A DNA stretch of 55,808 nt from Nostoc sp. NMS8 (GCF_017115045.1 NZ_JABXKK010000037.1:1-55808); one strand, 5' to 3'; positions 26,179-36,449 are shown, counted from the stretch's first letter. Numbers and translations: made by a program. The notes: generated by a model not told the origin, from the sequence alone.

Positions 26179-28338
26179 TTATTTGCGATTTTCACGCCGC
26201 CACTTACTACGTACTAAGCGAATTTCATCAAAATTATAGCTTTCACCTAGTTGTTCTCGAATTGGTGTCAAAGAGATATCACCAAGTACTTCTAAAACTT
26301 GCCAAATTTTTTGTTGATGTTCAAGAGATACTAACTGATTTAAATCTACGGACTGATTTTTTTCAATTAAATCTGCCAAATGACGAATAATTGTTGTAGG
26401 GCGAATGTTGCGTTTTTTGGCAATTTCATCAACACTCAAACCTTGTTTATGCAATTGAAATGTGAATATTTCTGTGTCGGAAGGTAAGCTAATAGAGGGT
26501 GTAAAATTAACCTGTGGTGGATCTAGTAAACCTTTTTCTTGGCGATAGGCGCGAATTTCTGTGAGAAATTTATCACCATATTGGGAAAGTTTGTGGCTGC
26601 CGACGCCCGAAAGTTTACCAAATTCGGTTATTGTTGTAGGCTGTTGCTGTGCCATTAATTTCAGGGTAGAATCCTGAAAGACAACGTAAGGTGGAACGGC
26701 TTGTTCATCGGCAAGTTGTTTACGGAGCGATCGCAACCTCTGCATTAATATTTCCGCTTCAACAGCTTTTTCACTCCCTTCTTCCCAATTAATCTTCTGT
26801 GCTACCGGAACAGCAAGGGAAACTGTGTGCTGTCGCCGCATCACTTCCCAGCTGAGAGGGTTTAGTTTCAAAACTGAGTAACCATCGCTAGTCTGTTCTA
26901 GCAAACCTTGATGTAAAAGCGATCGCCCCAGCATTCGCCATTCATCTACACTTTTATCTTTGCCAATACCGTAGGTAGAAAGTTGATCGTGTTCATTTTG
27001 GACGATTTTCTGGCTTTTTGCCCCCCGTAACACATCAATAATGTACAGCATCCCAAATCTTTCTTTACAACGCGCCACACAAGATAAAAACTTCATGGCT
27101 TCAATTGTCCAATCTTGCATTGGTTTGGGATAACGGCAATTATCGCAGTTACCGCAATTTCCCGGAAAACGTTCTCCAAAATAACCTAGCTGGATTGTCC
27201 GCCGGCAGACAGTACCTTGAGCATAGTCAATAACTTGACGCAGTTGTTGTTTAGCAATCAACTGTTCTTGAGGATCGGTTTTTTGGTCAATACTCCATTC
27301 AATGGTTTTAATATCACTAAAACTGAAAAAAAGTGTACAACGGGATGGTTCGCTATCTCTTCCCGCCCTACCTGATTCTTGATAATAACTTTCTAAATTA
27401 CGCGGTAAATCAAAGTGAATTACTAACCGCACATCTGGCTTATTAATACCCATCCCAAAGGCAATTGTTGCGACCATGACACGCACATCATCTCGAATAA
27501 ATCGAGTTTGATTGCTGCTGCGTTCTTCATCAGTTAATCCGGCATGATAAGATAAGGCGGCAATTTTATCATTTTGCAATTTAAAGGTAAGTTCATCAAC
27601 TTTTTTTCGCGTCAGACAATAAATAATTGCTGAACCATCACTTTCTCGAACTAGTTCTAATAATTCAGCATAAGCAGACTTGCTTTTAGAACGAACTTCA
27701 TAGTAAAGATTTTGACGGTTAAAGCTAGCAATGTGGATACTGGGTTGCTTTAGCCCTAGTTGTTGAATAATATCAGCACGGACGCGATCGGTTGCTGTGG
27801 CGGTGAGGGCAAGGGTAGGAACATCAGGATAACGTTTCCGCAGAGATTTCATCTGGCGGTATTCTGGGCGGAAGTCGTGTCCCCACTCAGAGACGCAGTG
27901 AGCCTCGTCAATGGCAAAAGCCGCAATGCCAATTTTTTCCTTGACTAAATCGAGAAATGGGAGAAATCTTTCACTCAACAGACGTTCTGGGGCGACGTAA
28001 AGTAATCTAACTTTGCCGCTGAGGATAGCTTCTTCCCGCGATCGCACTTTATAAGGATTCAGACTACTATTTAAAAATGTGGCAGCAATGTTATTATTCC
28101 GTAATCCTTCCACTTGGTCTTGCATCAAAGCGATTAATGGCGACACCACCACCGTTAAACCTTTTTTGATCAATGCAGGTAACTGAAAGCACAGAGATTT
28201 TCCCCCGCCCGTAGGCATAACAATCAATAAATCTCGATTTTGCAGCGCATCTTCGATAATTTGCCGTTGTCCGGGGCGGAATCTGTCGTAACCGAAGTGA
28301 TATTTCAGCGCTTGTTCGAGATTGGGGTACTGAAGCAT
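26179..28338 (-). CDS. recQ: ATP-dependent DNA helicase RecQ
   Basis: 719 aa. It unwinds DNA 3' to 5' in recombination and repair. The helicase core has MPTGGGKS (41-48), the IDEAHCVSEWGHDFRPEY block with DEAH box, and QESGRAGRD in motif VI. The zinc-binding domain with CRRTIQLGYFGE and CGNCDNC is complete, and a winged helix and HRDC domain (LSGVGSHKLSQYGDKFL) follow. The end carries an extra helix-turn-helix (LSVDEIAKKRNIRPTTIIRH), as in many longer bacterial RecQ proteins. It is a single gene. Identification is certain. Confidence 0.97.
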   Translation of the reverse strand: MLQYPNLEQALKYHFGYDRFRPGQRQIIEDALQNRDLLIVMPTGGGKSLCFQLPALIKKGLTVVVSPLIALMQDQVEGLRNNNIAATFLNSSLNPYKVRSREEAILSGKVRLLYVAPERLLSERFLPFLDLVKEKIGIAAFAIDEAHCVSEWGHDFRPEYRQMKSLRKRYPDVPTLALTATATDRVRADIIQQLGLKQPSIHIASFNRQNLYYEVRSKSKSAYAELLELVRESDGSAIIYCLTRKKVDELTFKLQNDKIAALSYHAGLTDEERSSNQTRFIRDDVRVMVATIAFGMGINKPDVRLVIHFDLPRNLESYYQESGRAGRDSEPSRCTLFFSFSDIKTIEWSIDQKTDPQEQLIAKQQLRQVIDYAQGTVCRRTIQLGYFGERFPGNCGNCDNCRYPKPMQDWTIEAMKFLSCVARCKERFGMLYIIDVLRGAKSQKIVQNEHDQLSTYGIGKDKSVDEWRMLGRSLLHQGLLEQTSDGYSVLKLNPLSWEVMRRQHTVSLAVPVAQKINWEEGSEKAVEAEILMQRLRSLRKQLADEQAVPPYVVFQDSTLKLMAQQQPTTITEFGKLSGVGSHKLSQYGDKFLTEIRAYRQEKGLLDPPQVNFTPSISLPSDTEIFTFQLHKQGLSVDEIAKKRNIRPTTIIRHLADLIEKNQSVDLNQLVSLEHQQKIWQVLEVLGDISLTPIREQLGESYNFDEIRLVRSKWRRENRK

Positions 28339-28614
28339 AGCGATCGCTTTTTCGGAGGCGTTCTGCGTGGGTAGTTATTAAAGATATCAGGATTTTAACT
28401 CACTTCGTCGTTAGCTTTGGTCAGACTTGCCTTTCTCTACTATGCTTTTTGGTATGTGTGAAGAAGGCTTTTCTGACTTTTCACTCCCACTTCCCTTAAA
28501 TAACTTGTTTAAATTTAGGTTAATAAAAAGTTATTTATCCTTAACCATTGTTTTATAATGCCCCTTAACTACAGCATCTAGCTCAAGTTATCGCAGATTC
28601 AGGGGAAAAATTTG

Positions 28615-29793
28615 ATGAACCAGGGGCAACGTAATCCTAAATCAAGGAAATATTTGACTGAATTAGTTCAGACTTATATTGTGAAAGCTTTACACGCTGC
28701 CAGACAATGGCGCGTACAACTAATAGGAAATTGGTTGTATAAGTATTCTTCGTGGGGTGTTGCGTCCCTATTCTTCGTCGGAGTTAGCTTGAGTATTGTG
28801 ATGGCTGCCTGCTCTCCACCTAATGCCAATAATCCTACTGGTAATGCTGCTGCAACTTCCCAAACTGATGTAACCTTAAACTTTGTTTCTTACTCAGTTA
28901 CTAATGCAGCATACCAGCAGATAATTCCCAAATTTATCGAACAGTGGAAGAAAGAACATAATCAAAATGTCACTTTCAATCAAAGCTATGATGGGTCAGG
29001 TTCCCAGACTCTTGCCGTGATTGATGGTAAAGAAGCTGATGTGGTACACCTATCACTTGCCCTTGATATTAATAAACTTGTTCAAGCAGGTTTTATTCAA
29101 CCGGGGTGGGAAAAAGAAGCCCCTAATGATGCAATTGTTACCAAATCTTTAGATGCGATCGCTATTCGTGAAGGTAATCCCAAAAATATCAAAACTTGGG
29201 CAGATTTGGCCCGCAATGGCGTAAATGTAGTTACACCCGATCCTAGAACTTCTGGCGGCGCTCGCTGGAATTTCCTTAGTCTCTGGGGTTCTGTGACAAA
29301 AACTGGCGGAAATGAAAATCAAGCTATAGACTTTACCTCCAAAGTCTATAATAATGCACCTTTATTACCTAAAACGGCTAGAAATGCCACTGAACTATTC
29401 TTGAATGATAATAAAGGTGATGTTCTGCTCAACTACGAAAACGAGATGATTTTGTTAGCAAAAAATGGTCAAAAAATCTCGTATGTTGTGCCTGATGTTA
29501 ATATCTCCATCGATAATCCTGTTGCTGTTGTAGATAAAAATGTCGATAAACATCGCACTAGAGCAATTGCAGAAGCATTTATCAAATTTCTTTACACCCC
29601 AGAGTCGCAACGAGAATTTACCAAATTAGGATTTCGTCCCGTTGACTTGACTGTTAGCAAAGAAGTTGAAAGCAAATTTCCCAAAATTAAAACTCTTTTC
29701 AAAGCTCAAGATTTAGGAGGATGGGACGAGATTCAGAAAAAATTCTTTGATGAAGGTGCAATCTTTGACAAAATTCGAGCGAAAAAATCTTAG
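28615..29793 (+). CDS. sbpA: Periplasmic sulfate-binding lipoprotein
   Basis: 392 aa from the ATG at 28615, with AGGGG at 28601-28605. It captures sulfate (or thiosulfate) for the CysTWA ABC transporter. The start is unusual: about 45 basic and polar residues come before the signal helix and lipobox (SIVMAAC, cysteine near residue 66). The mature part has the family patterns NFVSYSVTNAAYQQIIP, FNQSYDGSGSQ, and DPRTSGGARWNFL, whose residues bind the oxyanion. No transporter subunit genes are next to it, so it is an orphan here. It ends 8 bases from the convergent acyltransferase gene. Confidence 0.92.
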   Translation: MNQGQRNPKSRKYLTELVQTYIVKALHAARQWRVQLIGNWLYKYSSWGVASLFFVGVSLSIVMAACSPPNANNPTGNAAATSQTDVTLNFVSYSVTNAAYQQIIPKFIEQWKKEHNQNVTFNQSYDGSGSQTLAVIDGKEADVVHLSLALDINKLVQAGFIQPGWEKEAPNDAIVTKSLDAIAIREGNPKNIKTWADLARNGVNVVTPDPRTSGGARWNFLSLWGSVTKTGGNENQAIDFTSKVYNNAPLLPKTARNATELFLNDNKGDVLLNYENEMILLAKNGQKISYVVPDVNISIDNPVAVVDKNVDKHRTRAIAEAFIKFLYTPESQREFTKLGFRPVDLTVSKEVESKFPKIKTLFKAQDLGGWDEIQKKFFDEGAIFDKIRAKKS

Positions 29794-29801
29794 AATTTTC
29801 G

Positions 29802-31205
29802 TTATATAATCATCTTCTCTAAAGCGATTTGCAAATCTTTTGTCAAATCGCTCACAGCTTGTTTAGCCGCCAGGCGATCGCCCTGACAATTCCGAGAGCG
29901 TTCTGTAACTGAAATTGGCTCTCCTACAGTGATTTGTGCCTGTCGCAGACCTAACCGAGGTCGCCCCGGAAGTGTTGTATCTTGAATTCTAGAAAGCATA
30001 TCAAATACAAGCAAAGCTGTTTCTGTAAACCGTTCCGCCGTTGGTTTTTCCTGAATATAAGTAGCTGTGACTGCAACAAAACTTTCCACTATCCGCATGT
30101 GTCGCATCCGCAAGTCTGCTTCCTCGGCAATCCAGTCTGCTAAACCGCGTTTGAAGGGTGATAAAGCATTAATATCTGGCAAATCTTCTCGGTAAATGTA
30201 ACTCCAGCCAGCCTCTTCTAAGCGGCGACAACGGTCAATAAAATTACCCTGTCCTTGAACTTCAAAATATTCCTCAGTAACTTGTAAAGCCTTATCTAAT
30301 AAATGATGGAGTCGGGCAATTAATACCTGATTAGTATTAGGATCATCAGTTGAAATGGTTTTGGGTATGTCTTGATGATAAAAGCGACGATAAAACTCTT
30401 CCATCTCGCTAATCAGATATTCAGCCAACCTACAGAGGCGTTGATAGTAAATATCTTCACGATTACCCGAATGAATTTCCAAAACTTTCAAGCCGCTATC
30501 AGCTTCCAATTTACTCAATAGCCAATCTAGTTTAGACCAGGGTGGCTCAACGTAACTATATTGGATAGCGATCGGCACAACGATTACAATCTCAGTCCGG
30601 TTAGCTTTTTGTAAGTCTTCTACACACCAGAACCCCATTTGAGCAACACCAGGTTCCAAGGGGCTAACAATACCACTGTGACCATTAGTACCGCCTTCCG
30701 GCGCTACTGCGATCGGTAGTTCGCCATTAGCAAACAACTCCCGTGCATTTTGGATCGCTTGCCGATCTAGTCGTCTACCACGACGAACAGGTACACCTCC
30801 CAACCGAGAGAACAGCCAACCTAGCCATTTTCCCGCCCAAACTGTCATACCCCGATCGTAAAGAAAATAGCTGTGGACTAGGGATGGTAGTGTAATCCCT
30901 TTTTGACGAGCAACTTTTGGCACAATCCGAGAAAGCAAATACAGCATACAGAGGGGATCTTCCACCTCTGGGTGGCGAAATGCCAACAAAAGGCGAATTT
31001 TTCCAGCCTGGAATTGTTGATAAAGTTCAGCCAATACCTCAACATTCTTGGCTTCAATTTTGACAATCCCAGCTGGTAGCCAAGGGCGAGTACGAAACCG
31101 TAGTGCGATCGGCAATAACCACCTAACAATCTGGAGTACCAGCGGGTTCAACCGTTGGGGAATAAATTTTAGTGGTGGTTGAGTAGACTGAATCGATCTA
31201 GGCAA
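29802..31205 (-). CDS. PlsC-type 1-acyl-glycerol-3-phosphate acyltransferase
   Basis: 467 aa, TTG start with GGGAG upstream. The catalytic HPEVED (H-x4-D) is in LAFRHPEVED, and a second family block is APEGGTNGHSG, where EG binds the phosphate of the acceptor. Both lie in the N-terminal 200 residues. The C-terminal half is helical with repeated acidic/basic patterns and is longer than in simple PlsC proteins. It probably acylates a lysophospholipid or a related acceptor at the membrane during lipid synthesis. It converges with sbpA, so the transcripts may overlap. Confidence 0.85.
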   Translation of the reverse strand: MPRSIQSTQPPLKFIPQRLNPLVLQIVRWLLPIALRFRTRPWLPAGIVKIEAKNVEVLAELYQQFQAGKIRLLLAFRHPEVEDPLCMLYLLSRIVPKVARQKGITLPSLVHSYFLYDRGMTVWAGKWLGWLFSRLGGVPVRRGRRLDRQAIQNARELFANGELPIAVAPEGGTNGHSGIVSPLEPGVAQMGFWCVEDLQKANRTEIVIVVPIAIQYSYVEPPWSKLDWLLSKLEADSGLKVLEIHSGNREDIYYQRLCRLAEYLISEMEEFYRRFYHQDIPKTISTDDPNTNQVLIARLHHLLDKALQVTEEYFEVQGQGNFIDRCRRLEEAGWSYIYREDLPDINALSPFKRGLADWIAEEADLRMRHMRIVESFVAVTATYIQEKPTAERFTETALLVFDMLSRIQDTTLPGRPRLGLRQAQITVGEPISVTERSRNCQGDRLAAKQAVSDLTKDLQIALEKMII

Positions 31206-31455
31206 GCCGCTCTCCCGATTGTATTTTTAGCGATTGTACAACGTGGGGTCTTGGTTTTGCGTAAACCCGTAGCCTCTTGTCGTTAAACATTGCAATCCCC
31301 ATAAGGTTGTTGGGATAAGGCACGAGGTAGGGGGCAGGAGTTATTTTTCCTTCATCTCCATCACTCAGAACTCAGCACCCAAAACTTAGCACTCAGCACT
31401 TTCAAGTCAAGAGGGTTTCAGCCTTGTTCATTTTTGTTAACATAAAAAATTAGTT
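31206..31455. repeat. STRR-like repeat block
   Basis: About 250 bases without a gene. It includes GGGGGCAGGAGTTATTTT (31330-31347) and CTTCATCTCCATCACTCA, shared with 36384-36420, and overlapping ACTCAGCAC-type heptamers (31370-31403). Confidence 0.6.
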
Positions 31456-31896
31456 TTAATGTTTAGGAAAATTTCGGAGTAAATAGCCAAATACAGCTAA
31501 ATTCAACACAAAAACGACTACTTTTATCAGAGATATTCCCCCAATCAATTCATAAATCTCTGGTGGAATACTGATACCGACAAGCACCAATACCAAGACG
31601 TGTGCCCAACGCTTTTCGTACCATAAACCAACGGCTTCAATAGCCGTAACAATAGCATAGATTCCTGTTCCAATACCACTAAATGCCAGAGTTCTAGGAT
31701 TTAAGTTAATAACTTTCCTTAAAAGCCAATCAATAATTATCGATTTACTTTCTAAAACATAGTCGTCTGAAAATGCTTCTAGAGTTTGATAATTTTTTAA
31801 TGTCAATAATAAAGCGATCGAAGTAACCATAAGCAGCAAGGCGGCAAATGATTTGTAAAGAACAATTGCCACTAACCCCAATGGACGCTTTTCCAA
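31456..31896 (-). CDS. DUF2127 membrane protein
   Basis: 146 aa. It starts with a TTG just after AGGGGG, giving the typical family start KRPLGLVAIVLYKSFAALLL. About four membrane helices; ends RNFPKH. DUF2127 proteins are small predicted inner-membrane proteins without a known role. Single gene. Confidence 0.85.
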   Translation of the reverse strand: MEKRPLGLVAIVLYKSFAALLLMVTSIALLLTLKNYQTLEAFSDDYVLESKSIIIDWLLRKVINLNPRTLAFSGIGTGIYAIVTAIEAVGLWYEKRWAHVLVLVLVGISIPPEIYELIGGISLIKVVVFVLNLAVFGYLLRNFPKH

Positions 31897-32103
31897 ACAA
31901 CCCCCTAAATATATTAAGTCAAAAATTAATTAGCTGGCTTGGGATGATGCCAACTCAGACGCTTATTGTAGCAGGAGTTGATGGAAGCATCTCACCTTTG
32001 CATATTCGTTAGATCGCTGACGATATGTCATTGCGTTGGCGTAAGACTTCTAGCCGGGTATGCAACGAAGTGGAATGTACCTCTACGGGGATCTTGCTAC
32101 GCA

Positions 32104-32208
32104 TATAGCGGTTCCCATTCAGATGAGGTACAACATTATATCGCAAGTAGGGGCACGGCATGCCGTGCCCCTACGGCTGTACCTTACTAAGTTGAGAAAC
32201 GTTATAAC
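32104..32208. repeat. MITE-like repeat with 28-bp perfect palindrome, copy 2
   Basis: Same TATAGCGGTTCCCA left end, the same central palindrome of GTAGGGGCACGGCA and its complement, and a right end GAGAAACGTTATAAC. It differs from copy 1 by only a few bases. Confidence 0.8.
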
Positions 32209-32454
32209 GTCTCCAAGAGTTGCGATCGCAAAGGCTTGGGATTGCTGCGCTCCGCTCGCAATGACAAAGCTCGTTTCCAGCTATAGGCTAGAAACGAGAT
32301 ATATGTCTAAAAGCTTGTTCTAGATTGGCTCGCCCCTCTCTACGAGACGCTGCGCGAACGTAGGCGGTTTTAACTCTAAGCCGAGGAACTCAGCACTCTT
32401 CATTTTCAGTTGACACCTATCCTACTAGCTACCAATAGAGTGTAGTAATGCTGT
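32209..32454. other. Intergenic with REP-like unit
   Basis: Includes TACGAGACGCTGCGCGAACG (32341-32360), which matches the complement of 11744-11763 at 18 of 20 positions. No gene seen. Confidence 0.5.
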
Positions 32455-32850
32455 TTAGCGTCCAACTTGGTTAGAGATATTTTTGCCTGTCTGCGCTGCA
32501 CTTTCCCCTACATCACTAGCAGTTTTTTGAGCGCCTTCTACATACCCAGATCCAAATTCTTTGAAAGCTTCTCCTGACTGTTGTCCAATCTTCTGAAGTC
32601 GTTCGCCAGGAGAAGCTTCTGTTTCACGAGCATCTTTAAACCACTGCCCTACTGTTTTCGGTCTTTGAGCATCATTCTGCTCTACCTGTTCGCGAACTCT
32701 CTCCTTTAAGCCTTTGTCATTTTGCCCATCACTAACATTCGTTGTCAGCACAAGAAAACCAACTAGGACAACAGAGAAAAAGGATTTTACGTGAAGTCCT
32801 TTAAGCAGGGAACTGATGTGACTAATCGTCCAATAAATCAAATTTGTCAT
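32455..32850 (-). CDS. Exported low-complexity helical protein of unknown function
   Basis: 131 aa, ATG start. A hydrophobic segment (about 22-40, SFFSVVLVGFLVLTTNVSDG) is either a signal peptide or an anchor. The rest is a polar, Glu/Gln/Lys/Ala-rich helix (EFGSGYVEGAQKTASDVGES) with the alanine/glycine spacing of LEA-like or apolipoprotein-like proteins. No catalytic residues. A stress-protection or envelope role is only a guess. Confidence 0.7.
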   Translation of the reverse strand: MTNLIYWTISHISSLLKGLHVKSFFSVVLVGFLVLTTNVSDGQNDKGLKERVREQVEQNDAQRPKTVGQWFKDARETEASPGERLQKIGQQSGEAFKEFGSGYVEGAQKTASDVGESAAQTGKNISNQVGR

Positions 32851-33606
32851 GCCAATTAGCTTGTTTTTTTAAGTACAAATAAACATTAACTATAAAAAAG
32901 TGATTATCCTTCTAACAAAAGACATATCTCTGCTTAATTTTGACATCTCCCAAGCGAGATAAATTGGTGTAATTACTTTTGCTACTATACAAAACTACAG
33001 CCAATCACTCAAAATCGGTTGTGGTTGACTAGATTGCTCTATCCCATCCTGGCTAACAAATCAAAGCGATTTTCATCAACCTAGTGAAAGGGCGATAACT
33101 GAGATTACCATAAATTTCCAAAATTCATCCGAAAAAAGCATTTATCTGCTTAATAATAGCTTTTTCAGAAGTCTTACTCTTTGTTTATAAATCAGGCTTG
33201 AGATTCCTTCATCTGCCAAATGTAGCACCAAATACATTTTTAATGCTACATTTGGTTTTTAATACAGGTAGAAGTAAAAAAAACATATATCTTTAGATGT
33301 AAAAATTTTCTATTTTAAGACATAGATGCTTAATGGACAATTTCTAAAGAGTTACTAATAACAATCAATAGTCACATGACTTTTAGCTAGTACGCTGTGA
33401 CGGAATTTTGCTTACCTTTAACAAGTTGCTCGATCAACTTGTCTGTTAATTGAGATGGTAGCTGTATTTCTGCTGTACTAGAGGCATTGTTTATCTGACT
33501 GAGTAGGTTTATATCGTAATCCCCAGATATTAGAAAGGCTTACAGACGAAAAACTACTTAACATTTTTCCTTAATATGAAAACTGCTTCAGGTGGAAAGC
33601 CAAAGG
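32851..33606. other. Gene-free region with an orphan terminator
   Basis: About 750 bases with no ORF of merit. The only clear element is the plus-strand terminator at 33216-33260. The last 250 bases are A/T-rich and lead into the metalloprotease gene. Confidence 0.5.
33216..33260 (+). terminator. Intrinsic terminator with no upstream gene
   Basis: Perfect 12-base stem CCAAATGTAGCA/TGCTACATTTGG followed directly by TTTTT. Nothing on the plus strand upstream is annotated; the neighbouring gene runs the other way. It may end a small RNA starting somewhere in 32900-33150. Confidence 0.65.
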
Positions 33607-36357
33607 ATGAAATACTGGATAACGAAATTAGCAATCTGTATAGTATTACTGTATGGCTTGTTGCTATCAATTGATTACGCAGAAGCAAACGAACTTCCAA
33701 ATATTTCTCATCCTGATGTACAGCAGCTAAATGTACACCCAGAAGTTGAAAACTTAGCGAGTCCTGACAATAATCTTACTGAGATTAAAAAGGAAGATTT
33801 TTGCCGATTTAATGGCATTGTGAATAGGATTGATAAACTAGAGGGACTCTTCACACTTTATTGTAGTGAAGATTCAGGCAAAATCTACTTAGAACTTAAA
33901 CCAGAGCAGCTAAATAAAGACTACCTAGCAATAGTGACATTGGAATCTGGCGTTGGGGAAAGTGGGATTTATAGTGGATTACCTCTTTCAGATTTTATCT
34001 TCTACTTCCAACGCATAAACAATAGATTACATTTTGTTGTGCGAAATGTTAAATTCCGTACAGAAAGTAGAGCAGAACAGCGATCGCTTGCTCGTTCATT
34101 TAGCGATTCCGTTCTTTATTCACTCCAAATAGCTACTATCGATCCAAAGAATCAAAATATTCTGATCGAGCTGAATGAACTGCTAATGCAGGATTTTCCG
34201 GGATTAACTTCCCTATTGAAATATTCTTTACAGGCTGATTATCGATTAGATGCACGCAAGTCATATTTCGGTGATGTTAACAGCTTCCCGGAAAACGTAG
34301 AGATTGATTCTATTTATGGTTTTTCATCACTAGAAGGATCGAATTTAGTTAGCCTACCCGACAGCAGGGCGCTGACTCTGAAGGTACATTACAGTTTTTC
34401 TCAACTGAGAGAAAACAATGGTTATATTCCTAGACTTGCCGATGACAGAGTGGGATATTTTATTACTGCTTTCCAAGATTTCTCTAATAAGAATCCTCAC
34501 GAATCATTTGTACGTTACATCAATCGCTGGTATTTAGAACCATCCGATCCTAAAGCCCCTTTGTCTCCACCCAAAAAGCCAATTGTATATTGGATTGAAA
34601 ATGCTGTACCCCTAGAGTACCGCGATGCGATTCGTGAAGGCGTTTTGATGTGGAACAAAGCATTTGAAAAAGCCGGATTTCAAAATGCCATTGAAGTGCA
34701 GCAAATGCCAGATGATGCTGATTGGAAAGCAGCTGATGTACATTACAACACTATTCGCTGGTTGAATTCTTTAGATGCAGGTTTTGCTAGAGGGCCGATG
34801 CGCGTCAACCCATTCACTGGGGAAATATTGGATGCAGATATCATCGTGGATGCCAATATGGTGCGTTTAGTTCAGCAAGAATATCACGCGCTGATGGAAG
34901 TCAATTCATCATTAGGAACAAACCCATGTCAAGAAAAGGCAGGAGAACATGAGAACGCGAGGAAATTCGTGGATACATTCTTTGCGTCATCTCCCACTGC
35001 TCTTTTTTCCTCTGAGTTCTGCTATGGTGTGGAGTCTTCAAATCAAGCAGCTATAGGGGCGCTGGCGTTATCAGTTTTGCAAAATGCTACACCCAGTAGT
35101 GAAACAATGAAGGAGTATGTGCATCAATATTTGCGTTCTCTCATTGCTCACGAAGTCGGGCATACTCTGGGTTTGCGCCACAACTTTCATGGCAGCACCA
35201 TGTTAGTGCCTGAAGAATTAAATAATACTGAAATCACTCACACCAAAGGTTTAGTGGGTTCGGTGATGGACTATCTACCTGTGAATATAGCACCGCAGGG
35301 AGTACAGCAAGGTGACTATTTCCCCAGAGTTATTGGCCCTTATGACGAGTGGGCTATTGAGTATGGTTATAAAAGAAACCCATCGGCAGCGCTTGAGGCG
35401 ATTATTCCAGAATCAGAAAAAAGTTTTTTAGATCAAATTGCACTAGCGTCACCTCAACCAGAATTATCTTACGCAACTGATGAGGATATCTGGGACATCA
35501 ATCCTTTGGCAAATGTCTGGGATATGAGTAGTGATGTGCTGGTTTATTCGCAGTGGCAAATGGATAATGCTCGTTTTATGTGGCAGCGCCTTGACAAGGG
35601 TTATCTATCGAAAGGAGAAAGCTATAGTAATCTACGTCTGAAATTCAATCGAGTACTTAAATATTATTTTCGGAACGCCACCTTACTTTCTAAATACATT
35701 GGTGGACAATCGTTTCAGTGTCTCCATACTAATGATGATGCTGCTTGGACATTTGTACCAGTTTCACTTTTAAAACAACGTCAAGCATTGACAAAATTGC
35801 AAGAGTATGTATTTGCTGAGAATGCTTTCAGTTTTTCACCCCAATTGCTGAATCAACTGGCACCGTCGCGCTGGGAACATTGGGGTAGTCCTGTACCTAA
35901 CAACCGCCTTGATTATCCAATTCACGCTCGCATTTTGAGTTTCCAAAGTGCGATATTGCGATCGCTATTAGACAGCGATCGCCTAAATCGCTTACAAGAT
36001 ATAGAATTAAAAACTCTGCCTGGGCAAGCTCTTTCCATTCCAGAACTATTAGACACTCTGCAAACAGGCATCTGGACAGAAGTTTTAACCCCTGGAGAAC
36101 CAAAGCCAATTTCTAGCATCCGCCGTTCATTGCAACGAGAATATCTAAATATTTTGCTCCAGATGATGTTGGGTGTTACCAATACACCTGAAGATGGGCG
36201 GACATTGGCTTGGCATGAATTGCGCCAACTGCAAAAAGCCATTGATGTCAGACTCAAACAAATTGGTGAAAGTCTTGATATTTACACCTTAGCCCACTTA
36301 GAAGCTTCTGGCGATCGCATCACTAAAGCATTAAACTCGCAGTTACTCTCTAGGTAG
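33607..36357 (+). CDS. Secreted zinc-dependent metalloprotease (DUF5117/DUF4953 family)
   Basis: 916 aa from the ATG at 33607, with AGGTGG eleven bases upstream; a GTG five codons earlier is also possible. The signal peptide is about residues 1-27. The N-terminal half matches the DUF5117 propeptide-like domain, including FYFQRINNRLHFVVRNV. The catalytic motif HEVGHTLGLRH is at 515-525, with the three His of a metzincin-like zinc site and Glu516 as general base. It continues NFHGST and VMDYLP, a Met-turn candidate. The C-terminal half carries DUF4953-type sequence. Probably a large periplasmic or outer-surface peptidase; substrate unknown. Confidence 0.88.
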   Translation: MKYWITKLAICIVLLYGLLLSIDYAEANELPNISHPDVQQLNVHPEVENLASPDNNLTEIKKEDFCRFNGIVNRIDKLEGLFTLYCSEDSGKIYLELKPEQLNKDYLAIVTLESGVGESGIYSGLPLSDFIFYFQRINNRLHFVVRNVKFRTESRAEQRSLARSFSDSVLYSLQIATIDPKNQNILIELNELLMQDFPGLTSLLKYSLQADYRLDARKSYFGDVNSFPENVEIDSIYGFSSLEGSNLVSLPDSRALTLKVHYSFSQLRENNGYIPRLADDRVGYFITAFQDFSNKNPHESFVRYINRWYLEPSDPKAPLSPPKKPIVYWIENAVPLEYRDAIREGVLMWNKAFEKAGFQNAIEVQQMPDDADWKAADVHYNTIRWLNSLDAGFARGPMRVNPFTGEILDADIIVDANMVRLVQQEYHALMEVNSSLGTNPCQEKAGEHENARKFVDTFFASSPTALFSSEFCYGVESSNQAAIGALALSVLQNATPSSETMKEYVHQYLRSLIAHEVGHTLGLRHNFHGSTMLVPEELNNTEITHTKGLVGSVMDYLPVNIAPQGVQQGDYFPRVIGPYDEWAIEYGYKRNPSAALEAIIPESEKSFLDQIALASPQPELSYATDEDIWDINPLANVWDMSSDVLVYSQWQMDNARFMWQRLDKGYLSKGESYSNLRLKFNRVLKYYFRNATLLSKYIGGQSFQCLHTNDDAAWTFVPVSLLKQRQALTKLQEYVFAENAFSFSPQLLNQLAPSRWEHWGSPVPNNRLDYPIHARILSFQSAILRSLLDSDRLNRLQDIELKTLPGQALSIPELLDTLQTGIWTEVLTPGEPKPISSIRRSLQREYLNILLQMMLGVTNTPEDGRTLAWHELRQLQKAIDVRLKQIGESLDIYTLAHLEASGDRITKALNSQLLSR

Positions 36358-36360
36358 CAA

Positions 36361-36449
36361 CAGGAGGCAGGGGGCAGGGAGCAGGGGGCAGGAGTTGTTT
36401 GTCCTTCATCTCCATCACTCATTACTCATTACTCATTACTCAGCACTCA
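36361..36449. repeat. Heptanucleotide tandem repeats (STRR)
   Basis: G-rich AGGGGGCAGGGAGC units, then CTTCATCTCCATCA and three or four ATTACTC heptamers. It fills the gap between the convergent metalloprotease and the FAD/persulfide dioxygenase gene. Confidence 0.7.

Noticed and set aside
31978..32323. Overlapping plus-strand ORFs of 70 and 87 codons
   Set aside because: They run through the MITE-like repeat at 32104-32208 and translate its palindrome.
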